Below, one piece after another: positions 36,994-45,655 of a stretch of DNA of 64,000 nucleotides. Source of the DNA: Roseiarcus sp963842835 (GTDB lineage: Bacteria > Pseudomonadota > Alphaproteobacteria > Rhizobiales > Beijerinckiaceae); NCBI GenBank assembly GCA_963842835.1, contig CAWJIB010000001.1, forward strand, positions 1 to 64,000, written 5' to 3'. A program made the position numbers and the translations under genes. Below the pieces are notes generated by a model. The model made no database searches. It was not told the DNA's origin and worked only from the letters and a program-made list of their open reading frames with translations. The first letter of the stretch is position 1; every line of letters starts with the position of its first letter.

Positions 36994-37608
36994 ATGACGA
37001 ATTCTACAAACCCCTCGGTGGAAATTCGGCGCCTGTGGCCTGCCGACATGCCGTCGTTTCGGGACCATCTGTTGCGTTTGGACGCGCGCAGCCGCCACGA
37101 GCGGTTCGGCGGCGGCATGTCCGACGACTTCATCATTCATTACGCCGAGAGCTGCTTCGGCCAGGGCGACCTCGTGTTCGGCGCCTTTATCGACGGCCAG
37201 ATGCACGGCGCCGCCGAATTGCGCTCCAGCGAGGCGATTTGGACGGAGCAGGCGCCGTTCCAGCGCCATATCCATGCCGAGGCGGCCTTCAGCGTCGAAG
37301 AGCCCTATCGCCGGCGCGGCGTCGGCGAGCAATTGTTCCGGCGCATCGTGCGCGCGGCGAGCAATCACGGCGTCGAGACGATCGACATCGTCTGCATGCC
37401 CGACAATATCAGCATGATACGTCTGGCCGCGAAGTTCAAAACGCATTTCACGTTCGAGGAAAACCAGATGACCGGCCGCCTGATCGCGCGCCGGCCGACG
37501 GCGTTCTCGCTGATGCGCGAGGCTTCGCGCGATTTCGTCGATTTCACCAGCTCTCTGTTCGACGCGCAATTGCGCGCGATCCAGCTGGGATTGTCGAAGA
37601 ACGCGTGA
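36994..37608 (+). CDS. GNAT-family N-acetyltransferase
   Basis: 204 residues. IRRLWPADMPSFRDHLLRLD opens the fold; FSVEEPYRRRGVGEQLFRRI carries the acetyl-CoA loop (RRRGVG) near residues 108-113, and CMPDNISMIRLAAKF is the usual end of the domain. About 50 residues follow (MTGRLIARRPTAFSLMREAS), ending in ALGLSKN-like basic sequence. The acceptor is unknown. The gene stands alone and its end is 18 bp from the end of sdhB on the other strand. Confidence 0.88.
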   Translation: MTNSTNPSVEIRRLWPADMPSFRDHLLRLDARSRHERFGGGMSDDFIIHYAESCFGQGDLVFGAFIDGQMHGAAELRSSEAIWTEQAPFQRHIHAEAAFSVEEPYRRRGVGEQLFRRIVRAASNHGVETIDIVCMPDNISMIRLAAKFKTHFTFEENQMTGRLIARRPTAFSLMREASRDFVDFTSSLFDAQLRAIQLGLSKNA

Positions 37609-37626
37609 CCCGGGCGCCGGCGGCGT

Positions 37627-38406
37627 TTACGCCTGGCGATCGAGCATCATCGACTTGATCCGAATGATCGCCTTGGCTGGGTTGAGGCCCTTGGGGCAGG
37701 TCTTCGAGCAGTTCATGATCGTGTGGCAGCGATAGAGGCGGAACGGGTCTTCGAGATAGTCGAGCCGTTCGCCCGTCGCTTCGTCGCGCGAGTCGATCAG
37801 CCAGCGATAGGCCTGCAGCAAGATCGCTGGGCCGAGATAACGCTCGCCGTTCCACCAATAGCTCGGGCAGGAGGCCGAGCACGAGGCGCAGAGAATGCAC
37901 TCGTAGAGCCCGTCGAGATCGGCGCGATCCTCGGGCGTCTGGCGCCATTCCTTCTCCGGCGTCGGCGTCGTGGTCTTTAGCCAGGGCTCGATCGAGGCGT
38001 GCTGGGCGTAGAAATTGGTCAGATCGGGAACGAGGTCCTTGACGACCTCCTGATGCGGCAGCGGATAGATTTTCACCGCGCCTTCGATTTCGTCCAAGAA
38101 GCTGGTGCAGGCGAGCGTGTTGACGCCGTCGATGTTCATCGCGCAGGAGCCGCAGACGCCCTCGCGGCAGGAGCGGCGGAAGGTCAGCGTCGGGTCGACC
38201 TTGGATTTGATCCAGATCAGCGCGTCGAGCACCATCGGGCCGCAATCGTCGCGGTCGACATAGTAGGTGTCGATGCGCGGATTGACGCCTTCCTCGGGGT
38301 TCCAGCGATAGATGCGGAACTCCGTCAGGCGCTTGGCGTTGGCCGGTTTCGGCCAGGCCTTGCCCAGCGTCGGGCGGGAATTTTTGGGGAGGTTGAATTG
38401 GACCAT
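37627..38406 (-). CDS. sdhB: succinate dehydrogenase iron-sulfur subunit
   Basis: 259 residues. The N-terminal 2Fe-2S ferredoxin domain has RRSCREGVCGSCAMNIDG near 80; the C-terminal part has CILCASCSASCP (4Fe-4S) and CHTIMNCSKTCPKGLNP (3Fe-4S). Electrons pass through these clusters from the flavin in SdhA to ubiquinone. It is the last gene of sdhCDAB, 31 bp after sdhA, and abuts the convergent GNAT gene. Confidence 0.97.
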   Translation of the reverse strand: MVQFNLPKNSRPTLGKAWPKPANAKRLTEFRIYRWNPEEGVNPRIDTYYVDRDDCGPMVLDALIWIKSKVDPTLTFRRSCREGVCGSCAMNIDGVNTLACTSFLDEIEGAVKIYPLPHQEVVKDLVPDLTNFYAQHASIEPWLKTTTPTPEKEWRQTPEDRADLDGLYECILCASCSASCPSYWWNGERYLGPAILLQAYRWLIDSRDEATGERLDYLEDPFRLYRCHTIMNCSKTCPKGLNPAKAIIRIKSMMLDRQA

Positions 38407-38437
38407 TGTTCCCTATCCATGCGTTCGGCGCCGCGCC

Positions 38438-40273
38438 TCAATACACCCGCGCTTTCGGCTCGATATAGGCGATGTCGTTGCTCATCGTGTAGGCGTGCAC
38501 CGGCCGGTAATCCAGCCTGACGGCATGCTTGTCGGCGTCGATCCAGGCGAGCGTGTGCTTCATCCAGTTGGCGTCGTCGCGCTTGGGATAATCCTCGCGC
38601 GCATGCGCGCCGCGGCTTTCCAGGCGATTGGCGGCGCCCTCCATCGTGACGACGGCTTGAACGATCAGGTTGTCGTATTCGAGCGTCTCGATGAGATCGG
38701 AGTTCCAGATCAGCGAGCGGTCGGTGACGTGCGCGTCGGCGCCGGCGCGCCAGGCTTCCTGGATCAGGGTCCTGCCTTCGTTCAGCGTATCGCCGGTGCG
38801 GAACACGGCGCAATGGCTCTGCATCACGCGCTGCATGTTCAGGCGAAGCGCCGCTGTCGGCGTGCCGCCGTTGGCGTGACGGAAACGGTCGAGGCGCGCG
38901 AGGGCGGCGTCGGCGCTGTCCTTGGGCAGATCGGGCTGCCGCTCGCCGGGCTTGACGGTCTCGGCCGCGCGCTGGCCGGCGGCGCGCCCGAACACGACGA
39001 GGTCGATGAGGGAGTTGGAGCCGAGCCGGTTGGCGCCGTGCACCGAGACGCAGGCCGCCTCGCCGAGCGCCATCAGTCCCGGGACGATGGAATCGGGGTC
39101 GGCGCCGACCTTGGTCAGCACTTCGCCGTGATAGTTCGTAGGAATGCCGCCCATGTTGTAGTGCGCGGTCGGCAGCACCGGGATCGGCTCCTTGGTCACG
39201 TCGACGCCGGCGAAAATGCGTGAGCTTTCGGAAATGCCGGGCAGCCGCTCGTGCAGCACCTTGGGGTCGAGATGGTCGAGGTGCAGATAGATATGGTCCT
39301 TGAGCTTGCCGACGCCGCGGCCTTCGCGGATCTCCACCGTCATCGCGCGGCTGACGACGTCGCGCGAGGCGAGATCCTTGGCCGAAGGCGCGTAGCGCTC
39401 CATGAAGCGCTCGCCGGCGGAATTGACGAGATAGCCGCCCTCGCCGCGTGCGCCCTCGGTGATGAGGCAGCCCGCGCCGTAGATGCCGGTCGGGTGGAAC
39501 TGCACGAACTCCATGTCCTGCAGCGCGATCCCGGCGCGCAGCGCCATCGCGTTGCCGTCGCCGGTGCAGGTGTGCGCGGAGGTCGCCGAGAAGAAGGCGC
39601 GGCCATAGCCGCCGGTGGCGAGAATCGTCGTCTGCGCGCGAAAACGATGGATCGTGCCGTCTTCCATGTTCAGGCAGACGAGGCCGCGCACCCTTCCATC
39701 GGCGTCGCGGATCAGGTCGATGGCGAAATATTCGATGAAGAATTCGCATTTGGCCTTAAGCGCCTGGCCGTAAAGCGTATGCAGCATCGCGTGGCCGGTG
39801 CGGTCGGCGGCGGCGCAGGTGCGTTGCGCGACTCCCTTGCCGAACTCCGTCGTCATCCCGCCGAACGGGCGCTGATAGATCGTGCCCATCTCGGTGCGCG
39901 AAAACGGCACGCCCCAATGATCGAGTTCGTAGACGGCGGCGGGCGCGTTGCGGCAGAGATATTCGATCGCGTCCTGATCGCCGAGCCAGTCCGAGCCCTT
40001 GACGGTGTCGTACATGTGCCAGCGCCAATCGTCCGGCCCCATGTTGCCGAGCGCCGCCGAAATGCCGCCCTGCGCCGCCACGGTGTGCGAGCGGGTCGGG
40101 AATACCTTGGAAATGCAAGCGACGCGCAGCCCCGCCTGCGCGCAGCCGACGCTCGCGCGTAGGCCTGCGCCGCCCGCCCCGACCACCGCGACGTCGAAGC
40201 TGTGGTCGGTGATCGGATAGGCCATCTGCCCGAGCGCAGGGGCGCTTGCGCCGTTGGAGCCGTTAGTCGCCAT
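38438..40273 (-). CDS. sdhA: succinate dehydrogenase flavoprotein subunit
   Basis: 611 residues. VAVVGAGGAGLRASVGCAQA binds FAD; RSHTVAAQGGISAALGN contains the histidine that carries covalent FAD; GMTTEFGKG and HGANRLGSNSLIDLVVFG are standard. It oxidises succinate to fumarate in the TCA cycle on the cytoplasmic face of the membrane. It follows sdhD by 21 bp. Confidence 0.98.
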   Translation of the reverse strand: MATNGSNGASAPALGQMAYPITDHSFDVAVVGAGGAGLRASVGCAQAGLRVACISKVFPTRSHTVAAQGGISAALGNMGPDDWRWHMYDTVKGSDWLGDQDAIEYLCRNAPAAVYELDHWGVPFSRTEMGTIYQRPFGGMTTEFGKGVAQRTCAAADRTGHAMLHTLYGQALKAKCEFFIEYFAIDLIRDADGRVRGLVCLNMEDGTIHRFRAQTTILATGGYGRAFFSATSAHTCTGDGNAMALRAGIALQDMEFVQFHPTGIYGAGCLITEGARGEGGYLVNSAGERFMERYAPSAKDLASRDVVSRAMTVEIREGRGVGKLKDHIYLHLDHLDPKVLHERLPGISESSRIFAGVDVTKEPIPVLPTAHYNMGGIPTNYHGEVLTKVGADPDSIVPGLMALGEAACVSVHGANRLGSNSLIDLVVFGRAAGQRAAETVKPGERQPDLPKDSADAALARLDRFRHANGGTPTAALRLNMQRVMQSHCAVFRTGDTLNEGRTLIQEAWRAGADAHVTDRSLIWNSDLIETLEYDNLIVQAVVTMEGAANRLESRGAHAREDYPKRDDANWMKHTLAWIDADKHAVRLDYRPVHAYTMSNDIAYIEPKARVY

Positions 40274-40294
40274 TCGTGTCGAGCCCTCTAAATT

Positions 40295-40684
40295 TCAGAC
40301 GAATCCGATGCGCAGCACGGCGAAGACGCAGGCCAGGCCCAGCGCCACGGCGAAGAAAGCGTTGGCGATCAACGCCCATTCGCGCGCGTGGCCATGCACG
40401 TAGTCGAGGATGATCGCGCGCACGCCGAACTGCATGTGATAGAGGCCGACGAGCACGAAGAGCAGGAGAACGAGCGCCGGAAGCGGCTGGGCCAGCTCGG
40501 CGCGAACGCCATTGTAATCTTTGTGCAGCAGGCTCAGCACGAGCCAGACGAATGCGATCGTCAGCGGGACGAGCGCCGTGGCCGTCAGGTGTACGAGCCA
40601 GGCCTCGCCAGTCCCGAGGCGCGCCGAACCGAGATACCGAACGCGGCGCAGCGGCGTTCGCAAGTCTTTGCCGACATTGGCCAT
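40295..40684 (-). CDS. sdhD: succinate dehydrogenase membrane anchor subunit
   Basis: 129 residues with three membrane helices (VHLTATALVPLTIAFVWLVL, ALVLLLFVLVGLYHMQFG, WALIANAFFAVALGLACVFA). The short N-terminus with RRVRYLGSARLGTGEAWLVH, the His in LYHMQFG and IILDYVH are typical; the anchor carries part of the quinone site and the haem ligand. It starts 13 bp after sdhC. Confidence 0.94.
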   Translation of the reverse strand: MANVGKDLRTPLRRVRYLGSARLGTGEAWLVHLTATALVPLTIAFVWLVLSLLHKDYNGVRAELAQPLPALVLLLFVLVGLYHMQFGVRAIILDYVHGHAREWALIANAFFAVALGLACVFAVLRIGFV

Positions 40685-40697
40685 TGCAAGCGCTCCC

Positions 40698-41108
40698 CTA
40701 TCGAACGGCGTAGCCGACGGCCCAGACGATCAGCGTCAGCGCCACGCTGCCGATCAACGTCGCCTGCGCCAATTGCTCGCGCTCGGGATCGTCCAAGCCG
40801 TGGCCGCTGTCCCAGATGAAATGGCGAACGCCGCCAAGCATGTGATGCAGCAGGGCCCAGGTGAATCCGAACAGCACGAGCCGGCCGATGAACGATTGGA
40901 TGAATGCGGAAAAAACCGAAAAAGCGGACGCGTCCATCGAGGCCGCGATAAGAAACCACGCGAGCAACAGCACGCCGGCGCACAGGGCGATGCCCGTGAT
41001 GCGATGGGCGCCCGACATCACCATCGTCAGGGTCAAGCGATAGATGCCCAGGTGAGGCGACAGCGGGCGGGAGTGTGGAGGAGCCGACGTCGATTCGGTC
41101 GAGGCCAT
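40698..41108 (-). CDS. sdhC: succinate dehydrogenase cytochrome b556 subunit
   Basis: 136 residues with three membrane segments. RPLSPHLGIYRLTLTMVMSG followed by AHRITGIAL is the SdhC signature (Ser and Arg of the quinone site), and LLHHMLGGVRHFIWDSGHG carries the haem-ligand His. It is the first gene of the sdhCDAB operon; the promoter should lie in the 100 bp before it, between the sugar-kinase end and 41108. Confidence 0.95.
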   Translation of the reverse strand: MASTESTSAPPHSRPLSPHLGIYRLTLTMVMSGAHRITGIALCAGVLLLAWFLIAASMDASAFSVFSAFIQSFIGRLVLFGFTWALLHHMLGGVRHFIWDSGHGLDDPEREQLAQATLIGSVALTLIVWAVGYAVR

Positions 41109-41207
41109 CGTTGCTTGTCCCGTTGGAGATTCGCCGCGCGTCTTTTAACCCCGTCGTCGGCCGTCCGCAATGATCATCATATTCGTCCTTGGTCCAAGGT
41201 CGAATAT

Positions 41208-42140
41208 TCACATCCGTTTATATTCCGCCACTTCCACGGGAGTCGGCGGATTGGAGCCCTTTCGCGTGCAGGTGATCGCCGACGCCGTCGCGGCGAAGGC
41301 GAGCCACGCCTCGAGCCGATCGAGGCTCGGCGCAGCGGCGCCGGCGCCGAGCGCGCCGTCGCGATCCATCGCGGCAAGCAGCGAGGACATGAAACTATCG
41401 CCGGCGCCGACGGTGTCGACGACGTCGATTTTCGGCGCCGGGACCCTCAGCCGCCGGCCGCCGAGATAAGCGACGGCGCCGCGATGTCCGAGCGTCGCCA
41501 CGCAAAAGCTCGGCCCGAGTCGCGCCCAATGGCTTAGCGTTTCTTCGATCGCGCGGCCGGGATAGAGCCATTCCAGATCCTCCTCGCTCGCCTTGACGAG
41601 GCCGGCGAGCGAAACCTGCCGCTCGACGAGCGCGACCACGCTTTCGCGATCCGGCGTCACGAGCGGGCGGATGTTCGGGTCGAAGCTCGTCGTCGCCCGC
41701 GCGCGCGCCAGGCGCAGCGCCGCGATCACGCTCTCGCCGTGGCGCGCATCGACGGCGGCGATCGAGCCGACATGCAGATGTCGGGCGCCCTCGGGCCAGA
41801 CGGCCGGGAACGGCCAACGCCCGTCGAACGCGGTCGCGTCGAGATAGAAGGAATAGCGCGATCCCGTTCGCGCTGTTCCGCGCATGACGAAGGCGAGGGG
41901 CGTCGGCCTGGGGTCGCGCGCGATCAGGCTGAGATCGACGCCGTCCCTTGCGAGCGCCGCGGTGAGGCCTTCGCCGTTGGCGTCGGCCGAAATTCGCGAC
42001 ACGAACGCCGTCGGCGCGCCGAGCCGCCCGAGCCCGATCGCGACATTATAGGGCGAGCCGCCGCGCACGGCGTCGTAGCGGCCGTCCTTGTCGGGATCGG
42101 GAATCAGGTCGATCAACGCCTCGCCGGAGATGAGGATCAT
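41208..42140 (-). CDS. PfkB-family sugar kinase (fructokinase-like)
   Basis: 310 residues. It begins LISGEALIDLIPD with GGSPYNVAIGLGRLG near 29 and ends with the PfkB signature DTVGAGDSFMSSLLA near 243 (catalytic Asp in GAGD). The closest recognisable type is fructokinase or another ribokinase-fold sugar kinase. It is the third gene of the minus-strand arm of the sugar-acid locus, 30 bp after the dehydrogenase gene, so it may phosphorylate a keto-deoxy or related sugar; the 2-keto-3-deoxygluconate-kinase alternative cannot be ruled out. Confidence 0.85.
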   Translation of the reverse strand: MILISGEALIDLIPDPDKDGRYDAVRGGSPYNVAIGLGRLGAPTAFVSRISADANGEGLTAALARDGVDLSLIARDPRPTPLAFVMRGTARTGSRYSFYLDATAFDGRWPFPAVWPEGARHLHVGSIAAVDARHGESVIAALRLARARATTSFDPNIRPLVTPDRESVVALVERQVSLAGLVKASEEDLEWLYPGRAIEETLSHWARLGPSFCVATLGHRGAVAYLGGRRLRVPAPKIDVVDTVGAGDSFMSSLLAAMDRDGALGAGAAAPSLDRLEAWLAFAATASAITCTRKGSNPPTPVEVAEYKRM

Positions 42141-42170
42141 TCAGTCGGCGCCCCCCGTGTTCGCGTCGCC

Positions 42171-43610
42171 TCACGCCAGCGTATAGGCGGTCTTGACCGT
42201 CGTGTAGAATTCGGCGGCGTAGCGGCCCTGCTCGCGCGAGCCCAGACTCGAGCCTTTGCGGCCGCCGAAAGGCGCGTGATAATCGACGCCCGCCGTCGGC
42301 AGGTTGACCATCGTCATGCCGGCCTCGGCATTGCGCTTGAAATGCGAGGCGTGTTTGAGGCTCGTCGTGCAAATGCCGGCGCAGAGGCCGAATTCGGTGT
42401 CGTTGGCGAGGGCCAGCGCGTGGTCGTAATCGCGCGCCGGGATCATCGCCGCGACGGGGCCGAAAATCTCCTCGCGGGCGATGCGCATCGCATTGTCGAC
42501 GTCGACGAACAGCGCCGGCGCCATGTAGAACCCCGGCGCGGCGCGGTTGAGCCGCTCGCCTCCAAGCGCGAGCTTAGCGCCCTCGTCCCGGCCGATGCGG
42601 ACGTAGGACAGATCCTGGTCGAGCTGGTTCTGGTCGACGACCGGACCGATATGGACGCCCGGCTTGAGCGCATCGTCGACGACGAGAGCGCGCATCCGCT
42701 CGGCGAGCGCCTCGGCGAAACGTGCGTAGATCCCTTGGGTGACGATCAGCCGCGAAGACGCGGTGCAGCGTTGGCCGGTGGAAAAATACGCGCCGTTGAC
42801 CGCGCATTCGACCGCCGTCTTGAGATCGGCGTCGTCGAGCACGACGAGCGGATTCTTGCCGCCCATTTCGAGCTGGAATTTGCGCATCGCGCTCGCGCAG
42901 GCGGCCGCCACCTTGCGCCCCGTCGCGACCGAGCCGGTGAAGGTGACGGCGTCGACGCGCGGGTGATCGAGCATCGCCTGACCGACGACCGAGCCGCGGC
43001 CCATGACGAGATTGAACACGCCTTTGGGCGCGCCGGCGCGAACGATGATTTCGGCGAGCGCGTGCGCCGAGCCCGGTACGAGATCGGCGGGCTTGAAGAC
43101 GACGCAATCGCCATAACAAAGCGCCGGCGCGATCTTCCAGGCGGGAATGGCGATGGGAAAATTCCACGGCGCGATGATTCCGACGACCCCGACCGCCTCG
43201 CGGGTCACCTCGATGTCGACGCCGGGACGCACGCTGGCGAATTTCTCGCCGGGAATGCGAAGAGCTTCGCCGGCGAAAAAGTCGAAGATCTGCGCCGCGC
43301 GGCCGACTTCGCCGATCGCTTCGGGAAGCGTCTTGCCTTCTTCGCGCGCCAGCAGCCGGCCGAGCTCTTCGCGCCGCGCTGCGATCTCGATTGAGACGCG
43401 CGAGAGAATGTCGTGGCGCTCCTGCGGCGACGTGCGCGACCAGGCCGGGAAAGCCGCTCTGGCCGCCGCGACCGCGGCGTCGAGCTGAGCGGCGCTGGCC
43501 TGCGCGTAGAAGCCGACGACGTCGTTGGCGTCGGACGGGTTGACGTTGCGCGTCGCGCTCTCCCCTTCGAGCCACTCGCCCGCGATGTAGTTCTTATGGA
43601 TCTCGTTCAT
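42171..43610 (-). CDS. aldehyde dehydrogenase, 2-oxoglutarate-semialdehyde type
   Basis: 479 residues. The ALDH fold is intact: WNFPIAIPAWKIAPAL near 153, FTGSVATG near 229, LEMGGKNPLVVLDDAD with catalytic Glu near 250, and catalytic Cys in STGQRCTASSRL near 284. The start (NYIAGEWLEGESATRNVNPS) and the central FGGRKGSSLGSREQG resemble 2,5-dioxovalerate (alpha-ketoglutaric semialdehyde) dehydrogenases of sugar-acid pathways. In context it would make 2-oxoglutarate from the product of the FAH-type dehydratase encoded 43 bp upstream. Confidence 0.87.
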   Translation of the reverse strand: MNEIHKNYIAGEWLEGESATRNVNPSDANDVVGFYAQASAAQLDAAVAAARAAFPAWSRTSPQERHDILSRVSIEIAARREELGRLLAREEGKTLPEAIGEVGRAAQIFDFFAGEALRIPGEKFASVRPGVDIEVTREAVGVVGIIAPWNFPIAIPAWKIAPALCYGDCVVFKPADLVPGSAHALAEIIVRAGAPKGVFNLVMGRGSVVGQAMLDHPRVDAVTFTGSVATGRKVAAACASAMRKFQLEMGGKNPLVVLDDADLKTAVECAVNGAYFSTGQRCTASSRLIVTQGIYARFAEALAERMRALVVDDALKPGVHIGPVVDQNQLDQDLSYVRIGRDEGAKLALGGERLNRAAPGFYMAPALFVDVDNAMRIAREEIFGPVAAMIPARDYDHALALANDTEFGLCAGICTTSLKHASHFKRNAEAGMTMVNLPTAGVDYHAPFGGRKGSSLGSREQGRYAAEFYTTVKTAYTLA

Positions 43611-43653
43611 GTCGCCCCTCGAAAGTGTTTCGAATGCTGTCCGGTTCGCCGTC

Positions 43654-44832
43654 TCAAATCAAGCCTCGACGCGCGAGATTGCGCATGAGACGAGCGACGC
43701 CGAAATCCCACGGCGGGCAGTCCTGGCAATGCCGCATCCGGTTGGTCAGGCGCCCAAGCTTGTCGGCGCTGACGGCGACGACGTCGCCGGGCTTGTGAGT
43801 GAAGCCTTTGCCCGGCGCGTCGCGATCGGCGACGGGCGCGAACATCGTGCCCAGGAACAACGCGACGCCGTCCGGATATTGGTGCGAGGGTCCCATCAAC
43901 TGGCTGACGAGGTCAGCCGGATCGCGACTGATCCGCGCCATCGAGGAGCCGCCCTCGAGCAGAAAGCCGTCCTCGCCTTCGACGCGCAAATTCACCTCCG
44001 CGGCGCGCACGTCGTCGAGGTCGAACGTCGCGTCGAAAAAGCGTAGGAACGGGCCGAGGGCGCAACTCGCGTTCTGATCCTTGGCTTTGCCCAGCAGCAG
44101 CGCCGATCGCCCTTCGAAATCGCGCAAATTGACGTCGTTGCCGAGCGTCGCGCCGACGATCGCGCCCTTCGAGCTGATCGCGAGCACGACTTCGGGCTCG
44201 GGATTGTTCCAGGCCGACGCGCCGTGGAAACCAGCGTCGGCGCCCGCGCCGACGGCGGACATTGGCTGGCTCTTGGTGAAGATTTCCGCGTCCGCTCCGA
44301 TGCCGACCTCCAGATATTGCGACCAGACGCCGTCGGCGATCAGAGCCTCCTTCAAGCGCATCGCCGCCGGCGAGCCCGGCTCGAGCGTCGAGAGATCGGC
44401 GCCGACGAGGCGGGTCATGTCGGCGCGAATCGCCGCGGCGGCGGCGCTTTGGCCGCGCGCGCGCTCTTCGATGACGCGCTCGATCATCGAAGTCGCGAAG
44501 GTGACGCCCGCGGCCTTGATCGCCTGGAGATCGATGGGCGCCAGCAGCCAGGGCTTGGAGGGATCGCGGGAGTCCGGCGGCGTGTTCGCGAGAATTTCGG
44601 CCAGCGGCGCCAGCCTTTCGCCGGGCGCAGCCCGCGCCGCCGCGGCGGGATCGGGCGCTTCGCACAGATCGCGCATCGTAGGAAAGCGCGCGCTGATGTC
44701 GAACGCCCCCTCCGCGCGTATGGCGACGGTCGAGGGGCCCGCGACCTCCGGCCGCCAGACGCGGCCGCAAAGGGCGCCGGCGAAGCCATCGGACGGCAAC
44801 GTCGTCGCCTCGGTCAAATGCACACTGGTCAT
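43654..44832 (-). CDS. FAH-superfamily 2-keto-3-deoxy-acid dehydratase-like protein
   Basis: 392 residues. A C-terminal fumarylacetoacetate-hydrolase domain carries the metal-binding acidic triad: WNNPEPEVVLAIS (about 209-221) and NDVNLRDFEGRSALLLGKAK (about 234-253). Length and N-terminus (GFAGALCGRVWRPEVAGPS) resemble the XylX-type 2-keto-3-deoxy-pentonate dehydratases that yield 2-oxoglutarate semialdehyde. It is the first gene of the minus-strand arm and is divergent from the GntR gene by 65 bp. The actual substrate, pentonate or hexarate derived, is not decidable here. Confidence 0.82.
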   Translation of the reverse strand: MTSVHLTEATTLPSDGFAGALCGRVWRPEVAGPSTVAIRAEGAFDISARFPTMRDLCEAPDPAAAARAAPGERLAPLAEILANTPPDSRDPSKPWLLAPIDLQAIKAAGVTFATSMIERVIEERARGQSAAAAAIRADMTRLVGADLSTLEPGSPAAMRLKEALIADGVWSQYLEVGIGADAEIFTKSQPMSAVGAGADAGFHGASAWNNPEPEVVLAISSKGAIVGATLGNDVNLRDFEGRSALLLGKAKDQNASCALGPFLRFFDATFDLDDVRAAEVNLRVEGEDGFLLEGGSSMARISRDPADLVSQLMGPSHQYPDGVALFLGTMFAPVADRDAPGKGFTHKPGDVVAVSADKLGRLTNRMRHCQDCPPWDFGVARLMRNLARRGLI

Positions 44833-44897
44833 TGATGTCCCGCTCTGGGCGCCCTGCAGGCGGTTGACGTCGGCTCCCCCTGTCTTTAGCGTCTAAC
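44833..44897. promoter_or_regulatory. short divergent control region of the sugar-acid locus
   Basis: Only 65 bp separate the FAH-type and GntR start codons. TTGACG (44864-44869) with TAGCGT 17 bp further on is a possible promoter for the GntR side; if so, its transcript would begin about at the ATG at 44898, which favours the in-frame ATG at 44961 as start. ACATGT at 44897-44902 is a small palindrome that might be part of the repressor site. Confidence 0.35.
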
Positions 44898-45629
44898 ATG
44901 TCAGCTGTGAAGGGGCGCGCGGCGTCGCCCCCGACGCGGGTGCGGGAGTCGATACGGATCATGGGGGAGCGCATCAATAGCAAGGCGGACCATGTTTATG
45001 GCGAGCTCAAGGAGGCGATTCTGGCGGGAACTCTGGAGCCGGGCGATCCGATCGACAAACAGTCGCTATGCGAGCGGCTCGGCGTGTCGCGCTTCCCCGT
45101 CTCGGCGGCGGTGAGTCGGCTCGCTTTCGAGAGACTCGTCGTCATCGAACCGCAGCACGGCTCGTTCGTCTCGCGGATCTCCGTCGAGGACGTGCGCGAA
45201 CGCTGGTTCATACGGCGGGCGCTGGAATGCGAAATCGCCGCCGAGGCCGCGCGCCGCCTGACGCGCGAGGGTCGCGAGGCGCTGGCGAACAATGTCGCGC
45301 GCGAGCGTGAGGCGGTCGAGGCAGGCGATCGCCAGAGGTTTTACGCGCTCGACGTCGGCTTCCACCAGACGTTGACGACGCATTTGGGCTTGAAGCACAG
45401 CGGAGAAATCCTCGATGGCTTGCGCGCGCATCTCGAGCGCGTGCGCCGCCTGCTGATGGCGCCGGCCGGGCGAATTCGCATGACCCTGAACGAGCATTTG
45501 GCGATCGTCGCCGCGATCGAAGCGGGCGACGCCGCCGGCGCCCGCGCCGCGATGGATCGACATCTCTCGGGCACGACTGAGCAATTCGAAGCTTTTGCGC
45601 GCGAACGACCCGCGCTGTTTTCGGCCTGA
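44898..45629 (+). CDS. GntR-family regulator (FCD type) of the sugar-acid locus
   Basis: 243 residues (222 if the ATG at 44961 is used). The winged helix-turn-helix KADHVYGELKEAILAGTLEP, SLCERLGVSRFPVSAAVSRL is followed by an FCD effector domain with metal-binding residues around FYALDVGFHQTLTTHLGL and LNEHLAIVAAIEAGDAAGAR. It starts the plus-strand arm (UxaA-type dehydratase 26 bp downstream) and is divergent from the FAH-ALDH-kinase arm, so it most likely represses both until a sugar acid or keto-deoxy intermediate binds. Confidence 0.9.
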   Translation: MSAVKGRAASPPTRVRESIRIMGERINSKADHVYGELKEAILAGTLEPGDPIDKQSLCERLGVSRFPVSAAVSRLAFERLVVIEPQHGSFVSRISVEDVRERWFIRRALECEIAAEAARRLTREGREALANNVAREREAVEAGDRQRFYALDVGFHQTLTTHLGLKHSGEILDGLRAHLERVRRLLMAPAGRIRMTLNEHLAIVAAIEAGDAAGARAAMDRHLSGTTEQFEAFARERPALFSA

Positions 45630-45655
45630 ACGGCCACCGAGGAGGACTTGACCCC